This document shows positions 6,935-13,585 of a DNA stretch of 14,226 nt, piece by piece. A program made the translations under genes and the position numbers. Below the pieces are notes generated by a model. The model saw only the letters and a list, made by a program, of their open reading frames with translations. It had not been told where the DNA came from and made no database searches. This DNA is from Ruminococcaceae bacterium UBA2656 (GTDB lineage Bacteria; Bacillota; Clostridia; Oscillospirales; Acutalibacteraceae). The stretch is taken from positions 25,953 to 40,178 of the forward strand of contig DENA01000027.1 of NCBI GenBank assembly GCA_002359465.1, written 5' to 3'. The number at the start of each line of letters is the position of its first letter. Position 1 is the stretch's first letter.

Positions 6935-8113
6935 ATGAGTCAATTCGTGAAACGCGAAAAATTCATTCCATACAATCTGCCTGATATAACCGACCTTGAA
7001 ATCAACGAGGTCGTCGATACGCTGAAATCCGGCTGGGTCGCCAAAGGCCCGCGCACAAATGAGTTCGAAAAGGAATTTGCCGAATATCTGGGCGCAAAGC
7101 ATGCGATTGCCATGAACTCCTGCACGGCGGCGCTCCACGTGGCGCTGCTGACAAAGGGCATCGGTCCCGGGGACGAGGTAATCACCACACCGATGACGTT
7201 CGCTTCCACCGCAAGCACCATTATTCACACGGGGGCAACGCCCGTCTTTGCAGACGTGGATTTTAAAACCGCCTGCATTGACCCCGATGAAATTGAAAAG
7301 AAAATCACGCCAAAAACAAAGGCGATTGTCCCTGTGCACTACAGCGGCCAGGTCTGCGACCTTGACCGGATTTATGACATTGCCGACAAACACGGCCTGT
7401 TTGTCTCCGAGGACGCGGCGCACGCGCTTTGGAGCCGCTACAAGGGAAGGCTGATTGGGAACAAACTTCACGACACGGCATCCTACAGCTTTTATGCTAC
7501 AAAAAACTTGTGCACGGGTGACGGCGGCATGCTGGTGACAGACGATGATGAAATTGACCGGAAAGCGCGCATTTTTGCCGGACAGGGCATGAGCAAAAAC
7601 GCGTGGAACCGCTACGCGAAGGGCGGCACTTGGAAATACGACATCTGCGAACCCGGTTTCAAATACAACATGTTCGACATTCAGGCGGCGCTCGGTTTAA
7701 AGCAACTGGCCCGACTGGAGGAAATGCAGGCGGCCCGGCTGAAAATCGCCGCGAAGTACCAAGAGGAATTCGGCAAAATCGACGCGATGGATCCGCCGTT
7801 TGTCCCAGATTACACAACACACTGCTGGCATCTGTATGTCGTGCGCATCGTCCCTGAGCTGCTGACCATTGACCGCGACCAGTTTATTGTGGAGCTGAAC
7901 GAACGCAATGTCGGAACCAGCGTGCATTTCATCCCCGTAACGTATATGAGCGCCTACACGGACCGCTTCGGGTTTAAAAAAGGAGATTTTCCGAATGCCG
8001 AAAAGCATTTTGAGCGCCTGATCTCCCTGCCGCTGTACCCCACCATGACGGGCGAGGAAGTCCGGTATGTCATAGACGCCGTAAAGGATATTGTAGAAAA
8101 ATATCATAAATAA
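6935..8113 (+). CDS. DegT/DnrJ/EryC1/StrS-family sugar aminotransferase
   Basis: The 392-residue product has the family layout: KSGWVAKGPRTNEFEKEFAEYLG at 31-53, NSCTAALHVAL at 61-71, TPMTFASTAST at 85-95, SEDAAHAL at 158-165 (Asp160 for PLP, His163 in the place where relatives have Gln or His) and SFYATKNLCTGDGGM at 185-199 with Lys190 as the PLP lysine. The C-terminal half has the typical CWHLYVVRI strand and the HFIPV motif. The family aminates keto-sugar nucleotides, often at C4, for surface polysaccharides. It differs clearly from the WbpE-like enzyme to its left, so it probably has another substrate. It is a single-gene unit, divergent from the sugar operon, with AGAGGAT 7 bases before the ATG and a strong terminator 17 bases after the stop. 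No nucleotide-sugar dehydratase that could supply a 4-keto substrate is in the window. Confidence 0.88.
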   Translation: MSQFVKREKFIPYNLPDITDLEINEVVDTLKSGWVAKGPRTNEFEKEFAEYLGAKHAIAMNSCTAALHVALLTKGIGPGDEVITTPMTFASTASTIIHTGATPVFADVDFKTACIDPDEIEKKITPKTKAIVPVHYSGQVCDLDRIYDIADKHGLFVSEDAAHALWSRYKGRLIGNKLHDTASYSFYATKNLCTGDGGMLVTDDDEIDRKARIFAGQGMSKNAWNRYAKGGTWKYDICEPGFKYNMFDIQAALGLKQLARLEEMQAARLKIAAKYQEEFGKIDAMDPPFVPDYTTHCWHLYVVRIVPELLTIDRDQFIVELNERNVGTSVHFIPVTYMSAYTDRFGFKKGDFPNAEKHFERLISLPLYPTMTGEEVRYVIDAVKDIVEKYHK

Positions 8114-8130
8114 TGCCCGATAAAAAACAG

Positions 8131-8160
8131 AGCCGCGTGATTTTTTCACGCGGCTTTTTT
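8131..8160. terminator. Bidirectional rho-independent terminator between the aminotransferase gene and coaX
   Basis: A perfect 10-bp stem (AGCCGCGTGA at 8131-8140 with TCACGCGGCT at 8146-8155) has a 5-base T loop and a T tract right after it on the plus strand. On the minus strand the same stem is followed by CTG and six Ts, so it can also end the convergent coaX transcript. Confidence 0.92.
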
Positions 8161-8930
8161 CATCCCTGTTTATTCTCCTCATAAATGATTCTGAGCCCCT
8201 CGAGCAGCAGCGTGTCGCAGAAGCGGATGCTGCGTTTACAGAGCGGGACAATTTCGCGGGAGAGCCCTCCGGTGGCGATAACCTCGCATTTTTCCCCAAG
8301 CTCCGCTTCCATCCGTTCAATCATGCCGTCTATCATACAGGCGGTTCCCAGCAGGATGCCGGAACGCATCCCTTCCACGGTATTGTTACCGATGACGCTT
8401 TTCGGCGGCTCCAGGCTGATGCGCGGCAGCTGCGCGGTACGGCGGGTCAGCGCGTCCAGGGAAATACCCACGCCCGGAATAATCGCGCCGCCCAGCATGT
8501 TTTTATCCCTGTCCATAACCTCAAAGGTCGTCGCCGTGCCCATGTCGAGGATGATGCACGGGCCGTCGAACATTCTGCTTGCGGCAACGCAGCCGACTAT
8601 GATATCCGCGCCGGTCAGCTCAGGATGCTCAATTTTGCTTTTAATCCCGGTCTTTGTTTTCGGTCCGACACAGATCGGTTCCACCCCCGTCAGCCGCCGT
8701 ATGGCACGCACGATAAACACGGTAAGCGGCGGCACCACCGAGCTGATCACCGCGCCGTCAATATTCCGCATAGAGATCCCGTATATGTCCAAAATATCCC
8801 GCAGTTCTATGGCATACTGATCCTCCATGCGAGAGCAGTCGGTTGCCATACGGGAAACAAAAAGGAGTTTTTTGCCGTCGTAGACACCGATTGTAATATT
8901 TGTATTGCCGATATCCAATGCTAAAACCAT
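8160..8930 (-). CDS. coaX: Type III pantothenate kinase
   Basis: The 256-residue product is the usual length for CoaX and begins MVLALDIGNTNITIGVYDG, with the phosphate-binding DIGNTN at 6-11. Other motifs are HPELTGADIIVGCVAA at 102-117 with the catalytic Asp109, IILDMGTATTFEVMD at 127-140, GGAIIPGVGISLDAL at 147-161, and NNTVEGMRSGILLG toward the end. It phosphorylates pantothenate in the first step of coenzyme A synthesis, in the cytosol, needs a monovalent cation, and is not feedback-inhibited by CoA, unlike type I kinases. The GxDR motif common in the family reads GADI here, a variation I note without claiming functional loss. A strong AAGGAGGGGGAG site precedes the ATG, and its own promoter lies just upstream. 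The stop codon begins in the terminator's T tract. Confidence 0.95.
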   Translation of the reverse strand: MVLALDIGNTNITIGVYDGKKLLFVSRMATDCSRMEDQYAIELRDILDIYGISMRNIDGAVISSVVPPLTVFIVRAIRRLTGVEPICVGPKTKTGIKSKIEHPELTGADIIVGCVAASRMFDGPCIILDMGTATTFEVMDRDKNMLGGAIIPGVGISLDALTRRTAQLPRISLEPPKSVIGNNTVEGMRSGILLGTACMIDGMIERMEAELGEKCEVIATGGLSREIVPLCKRSIRFCDTLLLEGLRIIYEENKQG

Positions 8931-8960
8931 TTTAACTCCCCCTCCTTTTTACATTCTCAA

Positions 8961-8989
8961 ATTATACCAATTAATTTCTCAATATGCAA
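8961..8989 (-). promoter_or_regulatory. Sigma-A-type promoter for coaX
   Basis: On the minus strand, TTGCAT (8989-8984) and TATAAT (8966-8961) are spaced by 17 bases. Transcription would start near 8954, leaving a short leader of about 24 bases that contains the ribosome site. Confidence 0.7.
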
Positions 8990-9016
8990 TCCTATTTGAT
9001 AAATTTTTAACGGCTA

Positions 9017-9045
9017 TTGCAAAAGGAATTTATTCCCTGTATAAT
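9017..9045 (+). promoter_or_regulatory. Orphan plus-strand promoter between coaX and feoB
   Basis: TTGCAA (9017-9022) and TATAAT (9040-9045) are separated by 17 bases on the plus strand. No plus-strand gene follows; the next genes on both sides are on the minus strand. The element would transcribe toward the feoB terminator hairpin. Confidence 0.5.
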
Positions 9046-9051
9046 CTGACT

Positions 9052-9152
9052 TGTGTCGCTTTAATACCTTATTGTTTTTTTCCATAGGAAAAAAGCGGAA
9101 AACCGATCTAACTGCATAAAAAATGCCTCGGCTGCACTGCCGAGGCTTATTT
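9052..9152 (+). ncRNA. Candidate small RNA of about 100 bases (hypothetical)
   Basis: A transcript from the orphan promoter would run about 100 bases with no convincing ORF. It passes an inverted repeat at 9076-9094 (TTTTTTCC, ATA loop, GGAAAAAA) and ends at the hairpin 9125-9146 followed by TTATTT, a weak U tract in this direction. It would be antisense only to the feoB trailer. The call rests on promoter and hairpin alone. Confidence 0.3.
9118..9146 (-). terminator. Rho-independent terminator of feoB
   Basis: GCCTCGGC (9125-9132) pairs perfectly with GCCGAGGC (9139-9146) around a 6-base loop. On the minus strand the stem starts directly after the feoB stop and is followed by A and six Ts (9123-9118). 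Confidence 0.9.
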
Positions 9153-11162
9153 ACACAATAAATTCTGAATGAAAAGAGCGCACTGGTAGAACATCGCCGA
9201 AAAATACCATGCGGCAAGCAGCTGATAAACCGCCGTGACAGCCGTCCATTTCAGGCTGCCCATCTCGCGGCGCACGGCGGACAGCGCCGCGATGCACGGG
9301 GTGTACAAAAGAACAAATATTAAATACGAGCAGGCGCTCAGCGCAGTGAAATTTGCGCGGAGCGCGTCTGTCAGATTACCCGAGTACAGCACGCTCATCG
9401 TGCTGATAACGGACTCCTTCGCGACAAGCCCTGTCAGAAGAGCCACCGTGGGCTTCCATGTGCCAAAGCCGCAAAGCGTAAATACGGGGGCAATGGCTCT
9501 GCCCACCGCGGCAATGATGCTGTTTGAGCTGTCGTCCGTCATCTGCAGACGGACCGTAAAAGACTGGAGCAGCCAGACCGCCACCGTCGCGATAAACACG
9601 GAGGTTCCGGCTTTCTGCAGGAAATCGCCAATCCGGCGTCTGACGTGGAGCCAGACGGTTTTTATGGTGGGCAGGCGGTAATCCGGCAGTTCCATGACAA
9701 ACGGCGCGGGTTTGCCTTTCAAAATACTGTTTTTAAACAGCAGGGCCGACAAAAGTCCGATCACAATGCCGAAGGCATAAATTAAAAACATGACAAGCGG
9801 ACGGCTGCCGGCAAAAAAAGCGCCGATAAAAAGCGAATAAACCGGCGTTTTTGCGCTGCAGGACATAAAGGGCGTAATCAGAATGGTCAGCCGCTTATCT
9901 TTTTCACTTTCCAGTATCCGGGTGCCCATCACCGCCGGCACCGTACAGCCAAAGCCCATTAAAAGCGGAACGAACGCCCGCCCGGACAGTCCGATGTGCC
10001 GCATCGGCGCGTCCATGATAAAGGCGGCGCGGGCCATATAGCCGCTGTCCTCCAAAATGGAGAGGAAAAAAAACAGCACCACAATGATTGGCAAAAACGA
10101 GAGCACACTGCCCACCCCGGCGAATACGCCGTCTATCAGCAGGGAGTGCACGACCGGGTTAATTCCGTACGCGGTCAGTCCGGCACTGGCGGCGCCGGTA
10201 ATAAAATCAATGGCAAGGGAAAGAAGGTCGCTGAGCGCGCTGCCGATCACACCGAAGGTCAGGTAAAAAACCAGCATCATAATGGCCAGGAAAATCGGTA
10301 TTGCAAAATACTTATGCGTTAAAACACTGTCTATCGCCACACTGCGCCTGTGTTCTTTGGACTCCCCCGTTTTCACAACGGAGTCCCTGCACAGTCCGTC
10401 GATAAACGTATACCGCATATCCGCCAAGGCCGCTTCCCTGTCGGTGCCAAGCTCCCGTTCCATCTCCGTTACGCTGTGGCCCACCATGTCCTTTTCATTT
10501 TCCGAAAGGCCGAGGGCGTTAAGCATCGGTTCGTCCCCTTCGACCAGCTTTGTCGCCGCAAACCTTGGCGGCACGCCGATCCGCTCGGCGTGATCCTCCA
10601 CCAGATGGGCAACGGAGTGAATGGCCCTATGTACCGCGCCCGAACAAAAATCCTGACGCTTCGGCAGCTGTTTTGCACCGGCGGTGCTGACCGCCGTTTC
10701 AATCAGTTCGTCTATCCCTTCATTTTTGCTGGCCGAGATGGGAACCACCGGCACGCCGAGTTCTTCCTGAAATTTTTCTATAATAATGGTTCCGCCGTTG
10801 GCGCGGACTTCGTCCATCATGTTCAGAGCAATTACCATGGGCAGATTCAGCTCGATCAGCTGCATGCTGAGGTAAAGGTTGCGCTCTATATTTGTAGCGT
10901 CCACAATATTGATAATTCCGTCCGGATGATTGTTCAGCAAAAAGTCACGGGTTACAATTTCTTCGTTGGTATAGGGGGAAAGGGAATAGATGCCTGGAAG
11001 ATCAACGATGGAAACATCTTTGTGGCCTTTCAGCCTGCCTTCCTTTTTCTCCACGGTTACGCCTGGCCAGTTACCCACGTACTGCGAACTGCCTGTCAGG
11101 TCATTGAACATTGTTGTCTTACCGCAGTTTGGGTTGCCGGCAAGAGCAATTTTAATAGACAT
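9147..11162 (-). CDS. feoB: Ferrous iron transporter FeoB (GTPase and membrane permease)
   Basis: I start at the ATG at 11162 (MSIKIALAGNPNCGKTT) because AAGGAGGT lies just before it; an upstream in-frame ATG at 11195 falls inside the operator palindrome region. The 671-residue product has an N-terminal G domain: G1 GNPNCGKT at 9-16, G2 Thr in NWPGVTVEKKEG (31-42), G3 DLPG at 54-57, G4 NMMD at 114-117 and G5 SASK at 143-146. A helical GDI-like linker follows, then a polytopic membrane domain with the conserved GCTVPAVMGTR and FMSCSAKTPVY gate motifs and AKESVISTMSVLY near the end. The protein imports Fe2+ across the cytoplasmic membrane. It is shorter than E. coli FeoB, as is common in Firmicutes. 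It is last in a feoA-feoA-feoB operon, with its own palindrome 21 bases upstream. Confidence 0.96.
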   Translation of the reverse strand: MSIKIALAGNPNCGKTTMFNDLTGSSQYVGNWPGVTVEKKEGRLKGHKDVSIVDLPGIYSLSPYTNEEIVTRDFLLNNHPDGIINIVDATNIERNLYLSMQLIELNLPMVIALNMMDEVRANGGTIIIEKFQEELGVPVVPISASKNEGIDELIETAVSTAGAKQLPKRQDFCSGAVHRAIHSVAHLVEDHAERIGVPPRFAATKLVEGDEPMLNALGLSENEKDMVGHSVTEMERELGTDREAALADMRYTFIDGLCRDSVVKTGESKEHRRSVAIDSVLTHKYFAIPIFLAIMMLVFYLTFGVIGSALSDLLSLAIDFITGAASAGLTAYGINPVVHSLLIDGVFAGVGSVLSFLPIIVVLFFFLSILEDSGYMARAAFIMDAPMRHIGLSGRAFVPLLMGFGCTVPAVMGTRILESEKDKRLTILITPFMSCSAKTPVYSLFIGAFFAGSRPLVMFLIYAFGIVIGLLSALLFKNSILKGKPAPFVMELPDYRLPTIKTVWLHVRRRIGDFLQKAGTSVFIATVAVWLLQSFTVRLQMTDDSSNSIIAAVGRAIAPVFTLCGFGTWKPTVALLTGLVAKESVISTMSVLYSGNLTDALRANFTALSACSYLIFVLLYTPCIAALSAVRREMGSLKWTAVTAVYQLLAAWYFSAMFYQCALFIQNLLCK

Positions 11163-11182
11163 TGTGCGTACCTCCTTAAAGA

Positions 11183-11208
11183 TATAAGTTAGCAATTGCT
11201 AACTTATA
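11183..11208. promoter_or_regulatory. Perfect 26-bp palindrome before feoB, DtxR-family-like box
   Basis: Bases 11183-11208 form an uninterrupted palindrome centred on AATT. Its core AAGTTAG-N6-CTAACTT (GTTAG at 11188-11192, CTAAC at 11199-11203) resembles operators of DtxR/IdeR/MntR regulators and matches the box near the feoA promoter in sequence and spacing. It lies 20 bases before the feoB start, in the feoA-feoB gap. Iron-dependent repression is inferred from gene context; the regulator gene is not in the window. Confidence 0.65.
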
Positions 11209-11236
11209 GGCATAAAAATTTGGCCTCGCCCTGCGG

Positions 11237-11455
11237 CTACGCCACTTCGATGTTCTGTGCATCCGCCTTCCGGATGGACAATTCATAGTTTCTGACTGTA
11301 ATTTCCAGCGGATCGCCTAATGGAGCCACCTTACGCACATAAATCTGCACACCCTTTGTGATTCCCATGTCCATAATTCTTCGCTTGATCGCTCCGCCGC
11401 CGTTTAAGGCGGTAACGGTTACGGTTGTACCGCATTTTGCATCCTTCAATGTCAT
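11237..11455 (-). CDS. feoA: FeoA-family protein (second copy, adjacent to feoB)
   Basis: I start at the ATG at 11455 (MTLKDAKCGTTVTV), giving 72 residues, because AGGAGGG lies 8 bases upstream; a further in-frame ATG at 11476 would place that ribosome site inside the coding region. The sequence shows the FeoA SH3-like pattern: an N-terminal LKDAKCGTTVTVTALNGGG strand pair, IKRRIMDMGITKGVQIYVRKVAPLGDPLEITVRNYELSIRKADAQNIEV, where MDMGITKG and GDPLEI are hallmark stretches. FeoA is a small cytosolic partner needed for FeoB-dependent Fe2+ uptake. It lies 74 bases before feoB and 53 after the first feoA. Confidence 0.93.
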   Translation of the reverse strand: MTLKDAKCGTTVTVTALNGGGAIKRRIMDMGITKGVQIYVRKVAPLGDPLEITVRNYELSIRKADAQNIEVA

Positions 11456-11508
11456 GATCGATTCCCTCCTGTTCATTTTTTCATGTAGGAAATAAAGGCT
11501 TTCACCTT

Positions 11509-11721
11509 CTATGCCACCATAATCCGGTTTGCCATGCTTTTGCTGATTGCAATGCGCGTATCCTTCACATTGACAATCATGTTTCCTCCGATTTCCGATA
11601 CAACGGTAACGTTGCCTCCGATTACAAACCCCAGACTTTCCAAGAAACGCTTGGTTTCATCCCTGCCGTGGATTTCATGAATAATACTTTGTACGCCGGA
11701 CTGTGCCATTGTCAGCGGCAT
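11509..11721 (-). CDS. feoA: FeoA-family protein (first copy in the operon)
   Basis: The ATG at 11721 (MPLTMAQSGVQS) has AAGGAGG 7 bases upstream; the longer frame to 11748 would place this site inside the coding region. The 70-residue product fits the FeoA fold: FLESLGFVIGGNVTVVSEIGGNMIVNVKDTRIAISKSMANRIMV has the LGF-x-xG turn and the closing strands. It differs clearly from the second feoA: shorter N-terminus, no GDPLEI, IGGNMIV instead. Tandem feoA genes before feoB occur in Firmicutes. Its exact role beside the other copy is unknown; a FeoB-binding or regulatory role is likely. Confidence 0.88.
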   Translation of the reverse strand: MPLTMAQSGVQSIIHEIHGRDETKRFLESLGFVIGGNVTVVSEIGGNMIVNVKDTRIAISKSMANRIMVA

Positions 11722-11766
11722 GGTAAATCCTCCTTTATTACGGTGCAAAAGAATAAATTTTAATCA

Positions 11767-11782
11767 GTTAGCATAGACTAAC
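11767..11782. promoter_or_regulatory. DtxR-family-like box at the feo promoter
   Basis: GTTAG (11767-11771), six bases, CTAAC (11778-11782) repeats the half-sites and spacing of the palindrome before feoB. It sits just downstream of the -10 box, over the likely transcription start, where a bound repressor would block the promoter. Confidence 0.65.
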
Positions 11783-11789
11783 CTTCTAT

Positions 11790-11818
11790 AATTTACACTA
11801 TAATAAAAAGTTTGTCAA
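11790..11818 (-). promoter_or_regulatory. Promoter of the feoA-feoA-feoB operon
   Basis: On the minus strand, a perfect -35 TTGACA (11818-11813) is followed after 17 bases by TAAATT (11795-11790), a weaker -10. The start would lie near 11783, at the edge of the metal-box-like repeat, with a leader of about 60 bases to the first feoA. Confidence 0.55.
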
Positions 11819-11851
11819 TAGCTTTCTTGGCAGCTGTCGGTTCCCGCGGGC

Positions 11852-11880
11852 TTGTACTGCGGCCTCATAGGGGTTATACT
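11852..11880 (+). promoter_or_regulatory. Possible promoter for the YwbE-family gene
   Basis: TATACT (11875-11880) is a good -10 box; 17 bases upstream is TTGTAC (11852-11857), a weak -35. The leader to 11943 contains a GC-rich 6-bp hairpin (11901-11915) followed by a short T run, possibly a weak attenuator. Confidence 0.45.
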
Positions 11881-11942
11881 GTAATTAAAAAAGCAGACGT
11901 GCGGCGGGCCGCCGCCAATATTTTGCAGAATCAGGTGACGAT

Positions 11943-12152
11943 ATGGATGGAAAGAGAAGGGCCAGTATTAAAATCGGCGCGTTGGTGGACATCGTGCTGA
12001 AAAAAGACCAGCCCACGGGCAAGCTGACTCGCGGACATGTGAAACGAATCCTGACCAACAGCCCCACACATCCCCATGGCATCAAGGTCATGCTGGAAGA
12101 AAGCGATATGGTGGGGCGGGTGCAGGAAATTATTGGAGAACGTACAATTTAA
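11943..12152 (+). CDS. YwbE-family small protein
   Basis: The 69-residue product matches the conserved YwbE/DUF2196 pattern throughout: an N-terminal IKIGALVDIVLKKDQPTGKLTRGHVKRILTNSP with the K-x-DQ-x-TGKLT signature, then HPHGIKVMLEESDMVGRVQEII. The family is small, soluble and widespread in Firmicutes and other bacteria. Its function is not established, though the basic, beta-rich KOW-like sequence could suit RNA binding (inference). The start is preceded by AGGTGA at modest spacing. It is the first of a run of plus-strand genes, 71 bases before the DNA methyltransferase gene. Confidence 0.88.
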   Translation: MDGKRRASIKIGALVDIVLKKDQPTGKLTRGHVKRILTNSPTHPHGIKVMLEESDMVGRVQEIIGERTI

Positions 12153-12223
12153 TCCTAAAAGAGCAAAATAATTTAAACAATATTATGTAAGATAAGGGTA
12201 AAATAACAGGAAGGATAAACACT

Positions 12224-12697
12224 ATGAAAAATCTGTTTTTTTATCATACGGATATCGGAAGAATCGGCATCGCCGAAAACGGAACGGCAATTACGAACCT
12301 TTGCTTTGAGGGAGCCGCCGTACCCCGCGACGCTGCTGTCCGGGAAACGGAACTGCTGAAGCAGACGGCCGAAGAGCTGCGGGAATATCTGGCGGGGGAA
12401 AGAAAAGAATTTACCGTTCCTCTGTCTCCCAAAGGCACCGAGTTCCAGCGCAGAGTCTGGAAAAGCCTGTGCGACATCCCTTACGGGGAAACCCGCAGCT
12501 ATAAGGAAATTGCGGAAAACGCCGGAAGTCCGAAGGGATTCAGGGCCGTGGGAATGGCGAACAACAGAAATCCCATACCGATTATGATCCCGTGCCACCG
12601 GGTGATTGGCGCAGATGGATCGCTTACCGGGTATGGCGGCGGACTGGATATCAAGGTGCGGCTCCTGGAATTGGAAAAGCGTGTTTTACGCGGATAA
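12224..12697 (+). CDS. ogt: Methylated-DNA-[protein]-cysteine S-methyltransferase
   Basis: The 157-residue product has the Ogt/AGT layout: a variable N-terminal domain to about residue 70, then GTEFQRRVWKSLCDIPYGETRSYKEIA at 71-97, the DNA-binding helix around GSPKGFRAVGMANNRNPIPI, and the active site IPCHRVIG at 122-129 with acceptor Cys124. It ends with GYGGGLDIKVRLLELE. The protein moves methyl groups from O6-methylguanine (and O4-methylthymine) in DNA onto its own cysteine, and is used once. The start has GGAAGG about 10 bases upstream. No promoter I would trust lies in the 71-base gap, so it may be transcribed with the YwbE-family gene. Confidence 0.94.
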   Translation: MKNLFFYHTDIGRIGIAENGTAITNLCFEGAAVPRDAAVRETELLKQTAEELREYLAGERKEFTVPLSPKGTEFQRRVWKSLCDIPYGETRSYKEIAENAGSPKGFRAVGMANNRNPIPIMIPCHRVIGADGSLTGYGGGLDIKVRLLELEKRVLRG

Positions 12698-12729
12698 GCA
12701 AACATTTTAATGGAATTATTGGAAAATAG

Positions 12730-12738
12730 TGGTATACT
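12730..12738 (+). promoter_or_regulatory. Extended -10 promoter candidate before the GGDEF gene
   Basis: TGGTATACT (12730-12738) fits an extended -10 element (TGn plus a TATAAT-like box); no good -35 is seen at the expected spacing. Transcription from about 12745 would give a leader of about 155 bases that includes the large hairpin at 12815-12850. Confidence 0.4.
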
Positions 12739-12814
12739 GTTTTTAATTGCAAAATGATATGGTGCCGTATTTTATTGTATTATAGCGATTTCAAATTAAG
12801 ATTGAAAAACAGAT

Positions 12815-12850
12815 GTTATCCTCCCCCGCCGAAGGCGGGGGGGAGATAAC
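12815..12850 (+). repeat. Long GC-rich hairpin in the GGDEF gene leader
   Basis: GTTATC (12815-12820) pairs with GATAAC (12845-12850), and CTCCCCCGCC with GGCGGGGGGG, giving a 16-bp stem with one bulged A, one G-U pair and a GAA loop. No T run follows on the plus strand, so it is not a standard terminator for the methyltransferase gene. It may stabilise or block the mRNA, or be a dispersed palindromic repeat. Confidence 0.6.
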
Positions 12851-12899
12851 AAGTTTCATTTCACTGCATTTTGGGAATTGCTATAAGGCGGAGGAAAAG

Positions 12900-13043
12900 A
12901 TGCAAACAATGCTGTATTTGGAATTAAACGGTTTTGCACTGGCCGTTTTATTTTTAATTTTCCTCAATGTGCGCCATCAGAGTTTATCGGCGGCATTCTG
13001 CAGACCCTGTTTTACGGGGTTTCGCTCATCTGGCTCTCCATGA
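12900..13043 (+). pseudogene. N-terminal remnant of the GGDEF membrane protein
   Basis: From the ATG at 12900, with GGAGGAAAAG directly upstream, 47 residues are read: MQTMLYLELNGFALAVLFLIFLNVRHQS is one membrane helix typical of the start of clostridial multi-helix diguanylate cyclases. The frame then degenerates and stops with TGA at 13041-13043. In another frame, bases 12983-13060 encode FIGGILQTLFYGVSLIWLSMTIS, the last membrane helix before the GGDEF domain. The sequence thus jumps from the first helix to the last with a frame change, as after an internal deletion near 12975-12985. Confidence 0.65.
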
Positions 13044-13570
13044 CCATCTCAATATTAATCATTTTTATCAATTTTCAGAACTATCAGCTGTATACCGATC
13101 ATCTTACGGGCCTTTTTAACCGCAGGCAGCTTGATAATTATTTACAGGAGCGCCTGCAGAGCAGCGCCGGCGGAAACCTGATCGGCGGCATCATGATTGA
13201 TCTGGATTCTTTTAAGGAAATCAATGACCTGTACGGCCATAACGCCGGTGATCAGGCGCTGGAGTATTCGGCCAGAATTTTCAGGAATACCTTTCGCAGG
13301 AATGATTTTATCGCAAGATACGGCGGGGACGAGTTCATCATTATTATGGAGTTGGAGGACAGCGGGGATTTGATGCGTGCGATTGAAAGACTGAGAGAAA
13401 ACATCAGACAGTTCAACCTCAGGGCGGTCGTGCCGTATAAGATCGGTCTGAGTATGGGATACGATTTGTTCGACTGCCGGTCGGGGAAGTCCGTCAATGA
13501 TTTCCTGAAACATATTGATGGTCTGATGTACCGGGACAAACTGAACAACAGAAGGCTGAAACACGCCTGA
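13040..13570 (+). CDS. GGDEF-domain protein (diguanylate cyclase), N-terminally truncated
   Basis: The open frame gives up to 176 residues from an ATG at 13040: the end of one membrane helix (MTISILIIFINFQN), a short linker and a complete GGDEF domain. Motifs are DHLTGLFNRRQLDNYL from residue 20, the metal-binding IDLDSFKEIND at 53-63, RYGGDEF with the active-site GGDEF at 95-99, and an RxxD inhibitory site (RRND, 86-89) five residues before it. The domain would make c-di-GMP from two GTP. The ATG overlaps the TGA of the upstream remnant (ATGA) and has no ribosome site of its own, so translation would depend on coupling. Relatives carry about six or seven membrane helices; most are missing here. 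Upstream codons in the same frame continue the helix without a start. Confidence 0.85.
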   Translation: MTISILIIFINFQNYQLYTDHLTGLFNRRQLDNYLQERLQSSAGGNLIGGIMIDLDSFKEINDLYGHNAGDQALEYSARIFRNTFRRNDFIARYGGDEFIIIMELEDSGDLMRAIERLRENIRQFNLRAVVPYKIGLSMGYDLFDCRSGKSVNDFLKHIDGLMYRDKLNNRRLKHA

Positions 13571-13585
13571 TTTCGGAGAAGAAAA

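Noticed and set aside
8905..9087. Plus-strand 60-codon ORF between coaX and feoB
   Set aside because: It starts inside coaX on the opposite strand, has no ribosome site and runs over the coaX promoter. The protein has no family pattern.
11901..11915. GC-rich hairpin before the YwbE-family gene as a true terminator
   Set aside because: The stem is 6 bp with a 3-base loop and only four Ts follow after a gap; it is too weak to call beyond a note.
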